Shown here piece by piece: positions 11,542-22,984 of a stretch of DNA of 64,000 nucleotides. The stretch is from Schistosoma haematobium (taxonomy: Eukaryota > Platyhelminthes > Trematoda > Strigeidida > Schistosomatidae). The position numbers were made by a program, and so were the translations under genes. The stretch covers positions 8,740,801-8,804,800 of the forward strand of contig NC_067198.1 of the NCBI RefSeq assembly GCF_000699445.3, given 5' to 3'. The notes under the pieces are model-generated. The model saw only the letters and a list, made by a program, of their open reading frames with translations, was not told the origin of the DNA and ran no database searches. The stretch's first letter is position 1. The number at the start of each line of letters is the position of its first letter.

Positions 11542-12339
11542 TTACCAGAGTAAATAAAGATTTATTACTGTCTCTTTTTGTATACATAGATCTGGTTTTA
11601 AGCGTTTGATTGCTAACGCTTCAGCGAATTTCAAAAGGTTCGAGTTTGATTGTTTGTTAATCACCTTGAAGGACTTCAGTATATCAGCTTTATGTCCTGT
11701 GTCAAGGAGATGTCTTGCGATAGCACTGTTGAATGCGTTCAATCCATTTAACCTTAAACTTTTCGGAATATGTTCTTTGAATCGGACGTACGCTCTCTTT
11801 TCTGTTCTACCAATGTAACTGCTTTGGCAGGTACATGTAAATTTGTATACACAGTTGGTGGTAACATGAAAGGGATACCTGTTGACCTTTGATTGTGTCA
11901 AAGAGCATGTTGTTTTGGACAGGACAATCAATTTCGCTGCAGGATAAGTTCTTGTCAGTGCAGTTTTTAATCTCATATTGATTGATCCTGTGACATCGTC
12001 ACCTTTGAATTGAAGTTTAATAAAAATAGGCTTTTTATTTGCTGTAATTTCTTTCGGCTTTTTAACTTCACATTTGCTGTATTTCTCAATAAATTTCAGC
12101 GGGTATCCGTTATTCTTTAAACATTTTTTAACATTCATAACTTCCTCTTCTAGTGTATCGGAAGTACATATTCTTTTGACCAGTGCCTTTTTGTAACTGA
12201 TTGGACAAAAGCTATTGAAATTGAGATAACTACCATTCCATGTGTCTTTCTTATAAACTGAACGTTGAACTGTACCATCTTTTCTTCTTTTCATCGCTAT
12301 ATCGAGAAAATGGAACTTGTTTTCTTTTTCATGTTCCAT
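11542..12339 (-). CDS. Penelope-like element ORF, C-terminal part: RT thumb plus GIY-YIG endonuclease
   Basis: A 265-codon open frame. Residues 1-95 (FHFLDIAMKRR, KDTWNGSYLNFNSFCPISYK) match the end of the palm and the thumb of Penelope-like reverse transcriptases. Residues 163-216 carry the endonuclease: C163, VYKFTCTC, SYIGRT at 174-179, R186, EH at 189-190, AIARH at 206-210 and TGH at 214-216. The end has FAEALAIKRLKPDL. Known of the family: Penelope-like elements insert copies using this GIY-YIG nuclease. The catalytic RT core is missing, so this is a 5'-truncated copy; the methionine at the start is internal to the original protein. The frame is intact over its length, which suggests a fairly recent insertion. 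It lies antisense in the channel-gene intron. Confidence 0.88.
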   Translation of the reverse strand: MEHEKENKFHFLDIAMKRRKDGTVQRSVYKKDTWNGSYLNFNSFCPISYKKALVKRICTSDTLEEEVMNVKKCLKNNGYPLKFIEKYSKCEVKKPKEITANKKPIFIKLQFKGDDVTGSINMRLKTALTRTYPAAKLIVLSKTTCSLTQSKVNRYPFHVTTNCVYKFTCTCQSSYIGRTEKRAYVRFKEHIPKSLRLNGLNAFNSAIARHLLDTGHKADILKSFKVINKQSNSNLLKFAEALAIKRLKPDLCIQKETVINLYLLW

Positions 12340-12405
12340 AGTGAAATGAATATTTGGATGAGCTTCATTGAAAAACGTATTGCAAAACTGTCTCTTTCAT
12401 ATAAA
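12340..12405 (-). pseudogene. Upstream extension of the Penelope-like RT, broken by a stop
   Basis: In the same frame as the 265-codon ORF, the minus strand reads TGA then KRQFCNTFFNEAHPNIHFT into the methionine at 12339. FFNEAHPNIHFTMEHE is typical of the RT palm/thumb junction, so the element extends to about 12400. The TGA marks the truncation or decay point. No RT catalytic motif follows beyond it. Confidence 0.65.
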
Positions 12406-12419
12406 ATTCCAGATATCTT

Positions 12420-13490
12420 GTGCTGAATTTCAAATGTCTGCTTCGTATAAACAATTGTCTATTTTTGTCAAGGAAAACAGATGTAAACGAAAAATTCTAG
12501 ATTGTTTTATCAAACCTCTACTGATATAATGGCTTATAAATTAGCATAAGATGGCTTCGATCCACGAGTTTAAAATTTATTGACAAATGGCAGCCAGATT
12601 AGATAATTAAATAACTAGTTACATTTGTGAACTCTGATTTGCAGCACAGCCATTGAATTATGTTATACTGGTTGCAAAACTTTATAGTCCTAGTGCCTAC
12701 TGCCGTACAGGCTCATGGATAGTTTCAGCTATGAAACGTCTAACTGGGATAAATCTCATTGGTTTTAGATTGTCAAACAGTGTCAGTCCATACGGGAAAT
12801 TGTCTTATATTATGATGATAGGATGTTTAAAAAACAAGTAGTTGAGCTGGCGTATAAAAAAGATTAGGGTATTTGTGCTGTATGGATCGAATGTCGTCTG
12901 AAAAGAATTTTATTTCATGATTCCGTACTATATCAGTCTAGAAGCAAATTACGCCGTATTTGTGTTCTTAAAGACGCGAAATTTTATTATATTTAATCAA
13001 ACAACAAATGTTATAAAATTAAATATACCTGAGACCTTAATTGATAGATCATAATGAGAAATCATTGCAATGTAGCAAACAACATTTTGGATGCTTGATC
13101 CTTAAACAGTCTATTAGTGCTCGAGAATCCCTATGAAATTACATCAATTAACAGATACACCTTGACGTCCAGTAATGTTCGTATAAGATTACTAACACTT
13201 AGTAATGATTATCGTTTCTAGGTATGTAAACATTAGATTCACTATTTGGCACTTTCGCCAGCTATACTATGTTCTGATGTACGGCTTGTAAAAATCGCAA
13301 CGACATTCTGTCAACCGTTGGAACGTTTTGAATTTCTGTTAAATCAATCTGTATTTTCGTTATTACCACTAGCTATTTAGACGAGAAGAATATCACTGCA
13401 AAGACAGTGATCTATTTCCTACCTGGAACTCGCAAAATGAATGAGTTTCGTTGTAATATTTAAGAAGCAAATACTTGACGCTCGCAGTCG

Positions 13491-13493
<3 letters not shown>
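12420..13493. other. Intron sequence, nothing firmly recognised
   Basis: A 62-codon open frame at 12653-12841 follows an acceptor-like GATTTGCAG at 12644, but its frame does not fit the phase of the 10510 exon. No family is recognised. The rest is AT-rich intron. Confidence 0.35.

Positions 13494-13572
<79 letters not shown>
13494..13572. repeat. Long (AT)n microsatellite
   Basis: About 39 uninterrupted AT dinucleotides, the longest such tract in the window. Likely length-polymorphic and able to form cruciforms. Confidence 0.97.
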
Positions 13573-13577
<5 letters not shown>

Positions 13578-14329
13578 AATTACAATAATCAGTCCCCAAT
13601 TTCCCTAGGTACCCTAACCACTATTCACTTATAAAAAGACAAGCTTATTTTTTGGTAATTACATGATAATTTACATAAGTACTCCAAGACGTTGTTTATT
13701 AGTCACGTTAGTCTTTTATTTACTGTAAAGACTACATAATAAAGTCTTTGAGGGAGTGGAAATGAATGACCGTTAGTGAATCCTGTTATGGTCTTGTCAA
13801 GATGTTAGTTGACAGTTAGTTCTGCAATTTCATGAAACTGTTCTATAATAATCTTTGCAATATAATAGGTTCATTATAAACGAACCAATATGAAGAATGG
13901 ATTATGTTCAACATCAACGGGATTTACAGAATGTGAACAAAATGCTAACCAAAAGTTACCGACAGGTACCGTTCATAACTTTATTTAAAATTACATTAAC
14001 TTTGACTTTAAAAGATAATGTAATGTAGTGTACTTAGATGAATTAGTGATAGTCGCAAGCTACAACTACAATACTGTCTGTATCTAATCACCAAATTAAT
14101 GAAAGGCGTAGGCAAACATACTCGTCATCAGTACTACGCAAGCATTAGTGCTAAATTAAGAAAATTTTATTTCTATGACTTATGATTTAGTACAAAGGGT
14201 AGATAATTATGTAGTTTAAGCATGTGGCAATGAGGATAGAGATGACTTTTAGATTTTAAGCCTAAATTAATAATCGATATTTGGGTCTTTATGAAAGCCT
14301 GATTGGATAGATATTCTATATCTTTGCAG
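13573..14329. other. Intron sequence, nothing recognised
   Basis: AT-rich sequence between the long (AT)n tract and the possible micro-exon at 14330. No open frame, repeat or RNA signal that I can support. Confidence 0.35.
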
Positions 14330-14373
14330 ACAAACACATGTCACGCCGAATGCATTTATCATTTGGCTGCTGA
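14330..14373 (+). CDS. Possible micro-exon of the DEG/ENaC-like gene (TNTCHAEC)
   Basis: An acceptor-like TATCTTTGCAG is followed, in the phase required after 10510, by TNTCHAECIYHLAAE. The T-x-x-C-x-x-x-C spacing recalls the DEG/ENaC thumb, where a serine or threonine precedes C-x-x-x-C. The only nearby donor is a weak GTTCAG at 14374, which leaves phase 2 and does not fit the 15306 exon directly, so a further exon would be needed. A tRNA-like repeat starts just after it. It could be chance. Confidence 0.22.
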
Positions 14374-14384
14374 GTTCAGATAAC

Positions 14385-14600
14385 TATTGGCTTATACAAC
14401 GGAGACGAACCTTAATCCAGCTATAATGGTTCAAATCCCCCGATTGTTGATAGGAAAAACCATTATCAGTCAATTTTCATTTAAAATATGTCTACCCTGT
14501 GTGGACTGAATCAGTATTTCCACTGAGTCACAAGCACTTTTAAGCAAAGTTGCTTAGTGGCTAGCAATGGAGCTCGGGAACGAACATCAGTATTAGGTCA
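14385..14600 (+). repeat. tRNA-like repeat relic
   Basis: TTGGCTTATACAACGGAGAC followed by ATGGTTCAAATCCCC (14427-14440) resembles box A and box B of a tRNA-derived SINE head. A second head-like TTGCTTAGTGGCTAGCAATG lies at about 14549. There is no cloverleaf and no flanking family body that I recognise. Confidence 0.35.
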
Positions 14601-15305
14601 CAGATACACATAGAGAATAAAGTTCAAAGGAGGCGAAATATGAGTTCTAGATTCCCCTGATAGGCACTTACCCAGTTTACTGAAATACGCTCATGACTTC
14701 ATGTAATACTAAGGCAATCCGCTCAGAATGCATGTATACCGAAAGTCACTAATCAATTACAGTCCTAAAGATCAATAAAAGTGGGTGTTTAGTACATTAA
14801 AAATGAATATATTATGCATTCACATGAACATTAAGATCTTACAATGATACAAGAATATGACGTAGCATGACTTTTAAATCAAGTAAATGAGAATTTTAAA
14901 AATATGAATAATCATTTCCAATCATTATATCCTTCAGATGAATAGTTTTAAGCCTAAACTATATATCGTTTAAAAATCGTAAAATAACACATTCTTAATT
15001 GTTTTGAAATACTCACAAATATGGGAATAGATTAAATATATTACAAACCCATATTCTCACGTATCACAATTTGAGGATGCGCATTAATTGATATATGGTT
15101 ATAGTTTCATATACTTCATATTTAACTATTCTTAAGTCGAGTATATTTGTCTCGAGTTTCTAGCTGTCGCGCGGGGAAAGTTCGGCAAGCTTAGCTGAAT
15201 CAGAAAAACCACCTATAACATACACAGATTTTGTTGCTAACAATTTAATATATACAAACTGCTGATAATCAACAAGTTTTTATCCCCTTACAATTACATT
15301 TTTAG
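14601..15305. other. Intron sequence, nothing recognised
   Basis: AT-rich sequence ending in the strong acceptor of the 15306 exon. I searched it for a cysteine-containing exon with the phase needed to bridge to 15306 and found none. Confidence 0.35.
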
Positions 15306-15643
15306 ATTTATTAGAAGATACTGTTTGGTTATCTGACAAGTACAATCATAATGTTTGGAATGCCCGCATTGTATCTGCAACACAATCTTCGAAAGCGACA
15401 ATAATGTACAGTTTACTAGCGTTACGTAATCCAAATTTATTTATACGAAATAAAATTGATTTGGAACGTGGTCTACGAATACAACAACGTGCATTCATTC
15501 AGTTGACCAATGAAACAGCTTTCAATGAATTACGAAAACTTGTTCCAGGTTATGATGATTTAAGAAATCAACTAAGAAGTATAAAACAACTACTACATGA
15601 AATCGAGATTGGAATTTGGCGAGATCAACGAGAAGCTTTACAA
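15306..15643 (+). CDS. DEG/ENaC-like gene, extracellular-domain exon without cysteines
   Basis: A strong acceptor (pyrimidine tract then TTTTTAG) and a GTAGGA donor bound a frame with two leading bases and 112 codons. It reads DLLEDTVWLSDKYNH at the start, LLALRNPNLFIRN in the middle, and LRSIKQLLHEIEIGIW near the end. There are no cysteines, and the second half is probably helical. I recognise no specific motif. Its place in the gene rests on the perfect phase match to the next exon and on codon use like the neighbouring exons. In the family this position would hold the helical finger or thumb. Confidence 0.6.
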
Positions 15644-16739
15644 GTAGGACTGAAATGTTTTTAGTTTTGTGATATAAGAACGGTGAAGTCTTATTCCTCA
15701 AGGTAGATGACGAAATTGTTAGCCTACTTCGATAAATGAACTGTGGAAATATTTGTTCACAAATCAATATTCGTTAGAGATACACTGAAAAATAAATGAT
15801 TAGTATACCTTAATATGGGACTTCTCACCAGTGGGAACAATTAATTCAGGTCCCTTAAAGTGTACGCTGTTTGGAGCACTGTATTGGCATCCTTTGAACA
15901 TTAGTTCACTGTCGCTGAGTATCATTACTGATAACTGTCTTACTTATCGAAATATATTCGACCTTATGACCGCATAGCTCATGAGCGATCCCAAACGCAG
16001 CAATCTAACGGAGGACTTTGGGTTCACTCTAAACCTATTTCAATATCTTCATGATAAAAGTTTATGAGGCTAAGTTTTGAATGACTAAGACACGACAAAG
16101 AAATTTTACGAAATACAAATTTGGTTGTCCTGACACATTAATGCGACTTAAACTCCGTTTTAAAATATTGATTTTTCAAATATATATAGACATGCACGTT
16201 TTGTTTAAACCATAGTTTGACTGTGCAGTAACCAATGAACTTCAACGAGCAATTAATTTTGTACCAGTTTTCGCTTCAAGGGTTAAACATATTTCCTCGA
16301 TTCATCTAAACAGATGTTGTTTCCCTCTTACGTGAATGATGTATAATCAATAAATATATAATCAATAAACATAGGTCCAGAGAAGATTATCTTTTATCAA
16401 GTGGTTTTTCTATAGAAATATATGTAGAGCTCAGAGGTGCAGATTGTTGAAACAATATCCAAACACATTTATGTCATTTTGTATACTATTGAGTTTTTTC
16501 GATGATTTAGTCACATTCTCCTGTTTGACATACACGGCTTTATCACCAAACAAAACAATATGTTTTACTTATATTGGAGGCCATTTACTATAAACCACAA
16601 ATCAATGCGACATAGGCAACCTAAAACGTATGACGTATTTGCATCTCAAGTTATCACACCGTACCAGTACAGTGAAATGAAATTATCCAGTTAAATATCA
16701 AATCAGTAGAAGCAGTACTAGTAATAGTAGTGGTATCAT
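15644..16739. other. Intron sequence with one faint repeat relic
   Basis: At about 15815-15835 ATGGGACTTCTCACCAGTGG vaguely recalls the foldback family body. No exon or RNA gene seen. The minus-strand open frame at 15522-15767 overlaps the 15306 exon antisense and is a shadow. Confidence 0.35.
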
Positions 16740-17225
16740 TAGAAATAAAAACTATCAGGTGTCGAAATGATTCGAGAAGGAGGAATAAGAAGATTGGGAG
16801 GTACAAAACATTTGTACAACTTGGGTTTTAAGGAAGGCAGAGAGTAAACGAATTTGTGACATTGTGAGTGAATGAGAGTTATATTATTCAATGTTTCTAA
16901 CCATTCATTTTGATTGCACTGACTCGTTTCAGGCAATCTGGATCTACAAATATTTGTCACTTCCACAACTGAAGATTCGAATAACTGACTCTTCGTTTTG
17001 ATTTGGTAGTCCGCAGATTTCTTTAATCCCACTCTTACTCCAGTTAGCATCGCACATTTAGGTATGCTGTGGTGACACATATCCAGAAAATCTCAGTAAC
17101 AAAAAGTACTCCTGACCTCATCAAACGCTTTACAATCTTTATCCAGCACTTTGAGCCTAACCTGACGATTACTCACTACGTGTTCCCATGACAAACAAAT
17201 ATCAATTCCAAGACACATGATCAGA
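16740..17225 (-). pseudogene. LINE 3' end, decayed (C-terminal reverse-transcriptase tail)
   Basis: The minus strand reads WEHVVSNRQVRLKVLDKD, then after a stop a 113-codon open frame with IPKCAMLTGVRVGLKK, RSRLPETSQCNQNEWLETLN and a cysteine-rich end. I recognise the order (VSN-x-x-VR-x-x-VL, then RIPRRAML-x-GV-G-x-x-KK, RLPGW..., WLETL-x-DMA) as the C-terminal tail of schistosome LINE ORFs. At least one in-frame stop (TGA/TAA region near 17085) and the lost WLGHVLR segment show it is dead. An alternative reading as a host gene is unlikely, given the match and the lack of an upstream context. Confidence 0.65.
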
Positions 17226-17371
17226 TACTATCCATTTGAAAATGTCCTTCTACTTTTAAGGGTGACATTTCACATAATTCTAAAAGCACATACAGTAATA
17301 AAATTTTTCACAACCTCTTCAAAAGATATGAGGGTAACTGTGATTTTAGACTTTATTAAAATCTGATGGTG

Positions 17372-17398
17372 ATATATATATATATATATATATATATA
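17372..17398. repeat. (AT)n microsatellite
   Basis: About 13 AT units between two LINE remnants. Confidence 0.95.
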
Positions 17399-17704
17399 GT
17401 AGCACAGTGAAAGCAATTGAATGATGGTCTATAGTTTTGCTTAGGTGGAAAGACCAACCCAATAGCATATAAGTATGCGTATCTCCTCAAAAAAATCAGT
17501 AATCCTGTGTCCTAACCTCATAAAAACTAAACAAAGTTCAGTTTAAATCGAATTTTATCCCTTTTTACCAGATATCTTCTGAGTCTACTTGCCAGTGATA
17601 CACAGATTAGAACCTGTCATTTATGAGCATATGTTCACGTTTCCAAACCATAAAAGCATAGAGATGAAAGTGTTAAGACAAACCATAGAGTGGTCAAAAT
17701 ACTA

Positions 17705-18030
17705 ACTTACCTGCTTACTTACTTACGCCTGTTACTCCCAATGAAGCATGGGCCGCCGAACAGCATTCTCCAACCCTTTCTGTCCTGGGCCTTCCTTTCT
17801 AGCTCCATACAATTGTTGTTTATTCTTCTCATATCTGTCTCCATTCCTCGGCGTAATTTGTTCTTTGGTCTTGCTCTTCTCCTTTGGCCTTGAGGGATCC
17901 AAGTGGGGTCTTGTCTTGTGATGTAGTTGAGTGCTTCCCTCAATGTGTGTCCTATGCACTTCCAGTGATTCATTCTGATTTCCTCCTTCGCTGGAATCTG
18001 GCTTGTTCTCTTCCACAGTACGACAGCAAT
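17705..18030 (-). pseudogene. RTE/SR2-like LINE 3' end with TAAG tail
   Basis: The minus strand reads [55 protein letters not shown] and [20 protein letters not shown], then [22 protein letters not shown]. This is the typical LINE tail W-x-GHTLR...W-x-P-x-G-x-RRRGRP...A-x-DR-x-x-WR. It ends in GTAAGTAAGTAAGCAGGTAA, like the short TAAG-rich 3' tails of RTE-clade elements. The frame is open to the end, but the rest of the element is absent (5' truncated). Antisense to the channel gene. A plus-strand open frame at 17690-17893 is its shadow. Confidence 0.8.
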
Positions 18031-19693
18031 AGTAAAAACTATAAGGCATAGAAATAAAAAAAATAAAAAGAATTTCAGTCTTTTGATCTAATAAAAGGCA
18101 AAAACTGCATGCATCTGCGCTACTGTGAAACTTTCTGAGCTATGTTAAACAACATCTGCACGCACTGTTAATGATTGTCGCGTGGAACTTTACCATTTGG
18201 TCTACCTCTATATTGGTCAGTACAGTAATACACAAATTAGACATAAAAGATACAGTGTATGATTAAAAAGTTTTCATTTCAATCATTTTGTAGTTCTAAT
18301 TCCCTTTTTTCAAGTCTCATAGAAATGTTCAATATAATTATTTATTCAATTGTGATGAATTAATCACATTAACTTGATGACATTGATGATGATGATGACG
18401 ATGACATGAATAAGTTCATTAGCAATTAAGGCGCCATAAATCGGCTAAATGAAACATGAATAAACGAATGAATAAATGAAAGGAAAAAAATATATTATAA
18501 AAATGACAACTGAGATGAATATGAATATACTACTGATTTATTATTCAGGAATTTCTAGTACAAAAGTTTAATAATCTAAAGGATATGTAGTCTCCTGTTT
18601 TAAAACAAAAGATAGATATTTTTAGTACACAAGTTAATTAATTATAAATATTTGATAAAACAGGAATAGTGTAAACTAAGCTTTATAATATATATATTAT
18701 AAGCGTATGAATATTACCTATATATTTCACATTTACTAAAGTGAGTACTGTGCTCATTTCCAGTATTCAAACACTAGTTAGGAATAAATACATCCCTAAT
18801 TACTTGTAACTGACTTAATTGTATTGTGAAATAATCGAATATTCTTTATTTTCTCTAATATTTGTCGGTTAAGTTCTAACTCACGAAAGCCATACATTTA
18901 ATCTCAAACTAAGACGAAACATTTATCTCATGTTTCTTGGTTTTCAGTGATTCTTCACTTGATGTTCAGGTGACACTTTCAGTTTAAAACATAGATTTAT
19001 GAAAAAAGAATATATTTTTTTAGTAAATTCTCTTCAGGTTCTTCATTTAGATGAACTCATAAGCCATCCAACTAGAATCTAATTGTATTTAGTCGAGTTT
19101 CAAGTTGGTTATCATTTCGATGATATAATTAATTTTTTACCAAATGTATTTACGTTATGCAATGTTGTATTCACATGTACAATGAATAGTAAGGGCCGTT
19201 GGTCATGTAATTAATTCATTTAGGTCATTAAAATTGTAGATGCAAGTGAGATAGGTTGGTCCAGTATTTATACTACTTGACTTTAGAATTAATGTTGAGT
19301 AACTTTGGAGCAGTTCACAAGTAGCCCATAGTAGTAAGATCAGATAGATGTTTGATTAAGTTAAAGCCATTCAGTAATTTACAATGCCTTCGAACATCCG
19401 GTCTAAATAATGATTTATAATGTTATACTATTTAATTCTTATCTTCATTACTACTTGTTGATGTGAAGACACAACCAATTAGGGGAAAGAGAGTCGGCAC
19501 ACTTGGATTAGAGGGTTTTGAAGATTTCAGATAAGTCCTGTTTACTAATTCTTAATATCATGAAACGTAGCTTCAAATCAGAAGAAAAAGACAAGATTAC
19601 GTTAACTGATTAAACAGTTCACCCATATATCCTTTATTCTACAGTTTACTCATATATATCTGCTTCTCAAACTGAACTTTATTATTATTGCAG
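18031..19693. other. Intron sequence, nothing recognised
   Basis: AT-rich intron between the LINE fragment and the 19694 exon. A short GATGATGATGATGACGATGA run lies at about 18385-18405. No exon or repeat otherwise. Confidence 0.4.
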
Positions 19694-20607
19694 ATGACAC
19701 ATACAGATTCAGCCTGTTCAAAAATGGTTATTGGATATTTTGAAACATTGATCAATATAACAAAATCATTTCAAGATGAGCTATGCAAATTATCATCAAT
19801 TGATGTTCTCTATACAACTAGTTTTTTTAATTGTTTAAATCATACTCAATCAATGTATGATTATCATTCCCAATTAGATATGAATAGTACATATCAGTTT
19901 CCATTATATAATCGTTTATCTTCATTACGATTTCGTATCCATCCAAGAACTAATAATCATACATCTATAATACATGATTCTGTCAATAATATTGATATGA
20001 ATTATTATGAATACATGCAAAATCCTTCATTAATCGAATTACAAGTAATCCGTTTATTTTTCTCGAATATAACATATAATTCTAACTTAAAAGATATTTT
20101 AAGAAAGTACTTAAAACTTTTATCAGCAAAACGTATGCAGATGGCAACACGAACTAGTAATACTCGGTACGGCCTTTCTTTAACACCTCATTCACCACAA
20201 TCATCTTCGTCCACATCTTTAACAAACTCTCTAACACCAATTTCTTCTTCAGTCGTTCTTTCTTCGTCATCAACTTCCACATCATCATCATCACCGTTGG
20301 CATTATTGTCCTCTTCTTCCGGATCAACCATTACATCACATTCACTTCAACTTTCAGACAGAACTATTACTCAGAATTCATTAAATAATGCAGAAACTAA
20401 CCAGCCATTGTGTACATCACAAATTCAAATTCATATCGATTCAATATACAAGGTAAAATTAGAAAAGTTAGGAGAAGCTATTGCTACAAGTTTACAAAGA
20501 TTGGAGTTATTTCAAACAAGTATGAATATGATCATCAAATGGAATAAACAAATTCTAGAAACTTTTTCAATAGATTATGAACATTTACAAAAAGTGGATG
20601 AAAAAAG
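19694..20607 (+). CDS. DEG/ENaC-like gene, large exon with serine-rich insertion
   Basis: This 914-bp exon starts in phase 0 after TTATTGCAG and ends before GTTAGT with two bases over (304 codons). Cysteines are at exon residues 8, 31, 47 and 240. Five N-glycosylation sequons (NITK, NHTQ, NSTY, NHTS, NITY) at residues 21-128 fit an extracellular position. Residues about 163-216 are low complexity, mostly serine and threonine. The last 50 residues form a probable helix with QRLELFQTSMNMIIKWNKQ. The acceptor and the upstream methionine codon at 19688 are close, but the splice phase argues for 19694. The insertion makes the extracellular domain much larger than usual for the family. Confidence 0.68.
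20180..20341 (+). repeat. Serine-rich low-complexity coding tract
   Basis: Exon residues about 163-216 are dominated by serine with threonine, leucine and proline, encoded by mixed TCA/TCT/TCC/AGT codons with some (TCA)n runs. It is in frame, so it probably arose by repeat expansion within the exon. Confidence 0.75.
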
Positions 20608-22715
20608 GTTAGTATTTGGTTGTGATATACTGTTTCTTTTATCATATTCATTAGATTTCATAATAGAAACTTGTCATAAAACAGATACTGTATTTGCGAT
20701 GGTTTAGGAGTTACGTCTTCAGACACAAATTCAATGCGTGATATTCGCTATGCGATTTCGGCTCTAGTCAATGTACAGTTTGTCTGGCTACTTCATAGTA
20801 TCAAGAGTTTAAAACGCTCATATAGGTCATTGGGAGGTGAGATTTTTGAGACTCAGATAGTTCAAAAATCTTTGAATTGATTGCTTTCGCTGATTTAAGA
20901 CGCTCACAGAGTTCAGATGGGATCGCATGAATAGATAACAGGAATTTTATTCTATAAGATCACACAATACACGTATGCATCTGTCTGGTTTCGACTGTAC
21001 GACCGAAGAATTACGGTGCATTTTGACAATTTAAAAAGCTACACAAAAGACCTAATAATCCTATAGAGTTGAAGAATTTTCAGGTTAAATCTGTAATAGT
21101 AGTACATGCTATTCTCATGAATTTTCAAATTGATATTAAAAATTCCAGAATAATTCAGAATGTTTATTCCAGTCATAAAGAGTGGTGAGTAGTCGAAGCG
21201 TTGCACATGCAAAGTCTTTCTACCCTCAATAAGAAAGAAGGCCTGACTATTCATCCAAACTGGAGTGATTTGTCAATGACCACCCTATTCATCTTCTACA
21301 CAATCTACACACACACTCGATTTCAACCCCACCGCTTCATAACAAAAATACATACATTTTTCATACCTATCTTCTGACGTACAAATAATGATGTGTCGTA
21401 CAGGTTCACTTTAAGCAAAATAAGATGGCATTGACATTTCCAGACTTATTACTATTTGATTGTAATAAAAATATTATGGATTGTTTCCTTTGCGCTGTCT
21501 AGACTTGCATTCATTTCATTTTGGCTATTTATTTATTCCGAAAAAAGTGACTTACGTTAAGTCACAAAACGTCAGAAATATAGTTTTCTGCTTGTTGGAA
21601 TATCACGAAAATATATTTGTTATAAGGTTAAGCTAATGAGGAGTTTAGAAATGTAAATATAAATCAATCTCTAGATGTTCATTATCACTTACTGTTTCTC
21701 TAAATTATTTGGAGTTCGCGCATATTCCGTTGGAATTATCTCTAGAAATAGTTCAGCTATGAGCACAGGTTTATAATTGGTTTATGAGGTTCTTCTGGTT
21801 GAAGTTTGACTTGGAAACAATCATATCAGACGAGAAGCAGCTATCCACCAATGGCACTAGAAGATGGTTGAACCATTTCGTTAATTGACTAGAGTTAAAA
21901 ATACACATCACCGGATGTCGGCATACTGACCAAGATTTTGAGATCTCATCACAAGATCTGATGGAGATTCCTTATATAGTCACAGGGGTTAAGGCTGCAC
22001 TTTGCTGAACAGTAGCTTACTGTTATGTAATAGCTGTCCATTATTTCTCACTAACTGATGGTTTTCTGAATAAAATCTGTTTCTAATTTAAGCTATGACA
22101 TAAAAGAATACTATTATACATCCTTTAGTACAAGGCGCTGTTAAGATTGTTGAACTTAGTAGTTTTGCATTAAAAGCTGATGTTTTGTACAACCGTTGAG
22201 ATATCGGATGCAATTTAATCAATGAGGAAATGTTATCACTGAAACTCACTTCCATCATGAGATGAGATAAATATCACCAGTGGCAATCGATTAGGTTGGT
22301 GTTCTATCGTAAATCAACTGTAGAACCAAACAGTACTTGCTGATTTTCAATGGTTGTTTTGCTAAAGTTAGTCCATCACGTAACAAGAGTATAAAGGATA
22401 GTTATCAAGCTAGCTCTTTTGAGACGCATTTACGTACATTACTCAGCCATGCTTTTCAAAAGATTAGGGCAATTTGATGTACAGGGAAAATAGAATGATC
22501 AAATGTTGTAATAATATCTAAATATCAAATGTGAAAAACTTAAACGAAAGTGATGAATTGTTGTGAATGAATGATAAAATAGAAGTTTATGAAAGAATAA
22601 AAGGTTGAATATGTAGTATAAAACGATTATAATTGAAGAACTAGATATATGATTAAAGTAACTATATTGATTAACGTTTTAAGACTATTGTTTATGAAAA
22701 TTAATTAATTTTCAG
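20608..22715. other. Intron with a faint SINE relic
   Basis: The 19694 open frame runs past the donor to a TAG at 20705-20707, which is intron. At about 21855-21960 GGCACTAGAAGATGGTTGAA, CCATTTCG and GGCATACTGACCAAG may be a decayed minus copy of the foldback/SINE family. The minus-strand open frame at 21039-21254 has no support. Confidence 0.35.
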
Positions 22716-22807
22716 CCTTGTTGCATTCACTGTTCAATTTGAAACTATTGGAAATGATATAAGTATGACACAATTAACACCTATGGATAAAATATTTAAT
22801 CCTTTCG
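22716..22807 (+). CDS. DEG/ENaC-like gene, last extracellular strand before TM2
   Basis: A 92-bp exon has acceptor TTTTCAG and a consensus GTAAGT donor. With the AG left by the previous exon it reads SLVAFTVQFETIGNDISM, then TQLTPMDKIFNPF. In DEG/ENaC channels the segment before the second membrane helix is a hydrophobic strand of the type NLxxLxVxFExL followed by a polar stretch; the fit is good. It leaves one base (G) that joins with GC of the next exon to give glycine. Confidence 0.7.
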
Positions 22808-22984
22808 GTAAGTTAAATATTCACCTTTTGTTTATTAAAATTTATTTCAATAGTTGAAACCATGATGGTTTAGCTTCAACTATTGAAATTTCTAAAAATC
22901 TCCAGAAAACCCCTTTTTGATAAAATTTATTTGATTACCTTCATTGACAATACTGTGTGTTTATTGTATGCAAACACAGAAGTT

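Noticed and set aside
11606..11818. A 70-codon plus-strand ORF
   Set aside because: It lies antisense within the Penelope-like endonuclease frame, which explains it fully.
12653..12841. A 62-codon frame after GATTTGCAG as an exon of the channel gene
   Set aside because: Its frame needs two bases after the acceptor, which does not fit the phase-0 end at 10510, and the required frame hits a stop at once.
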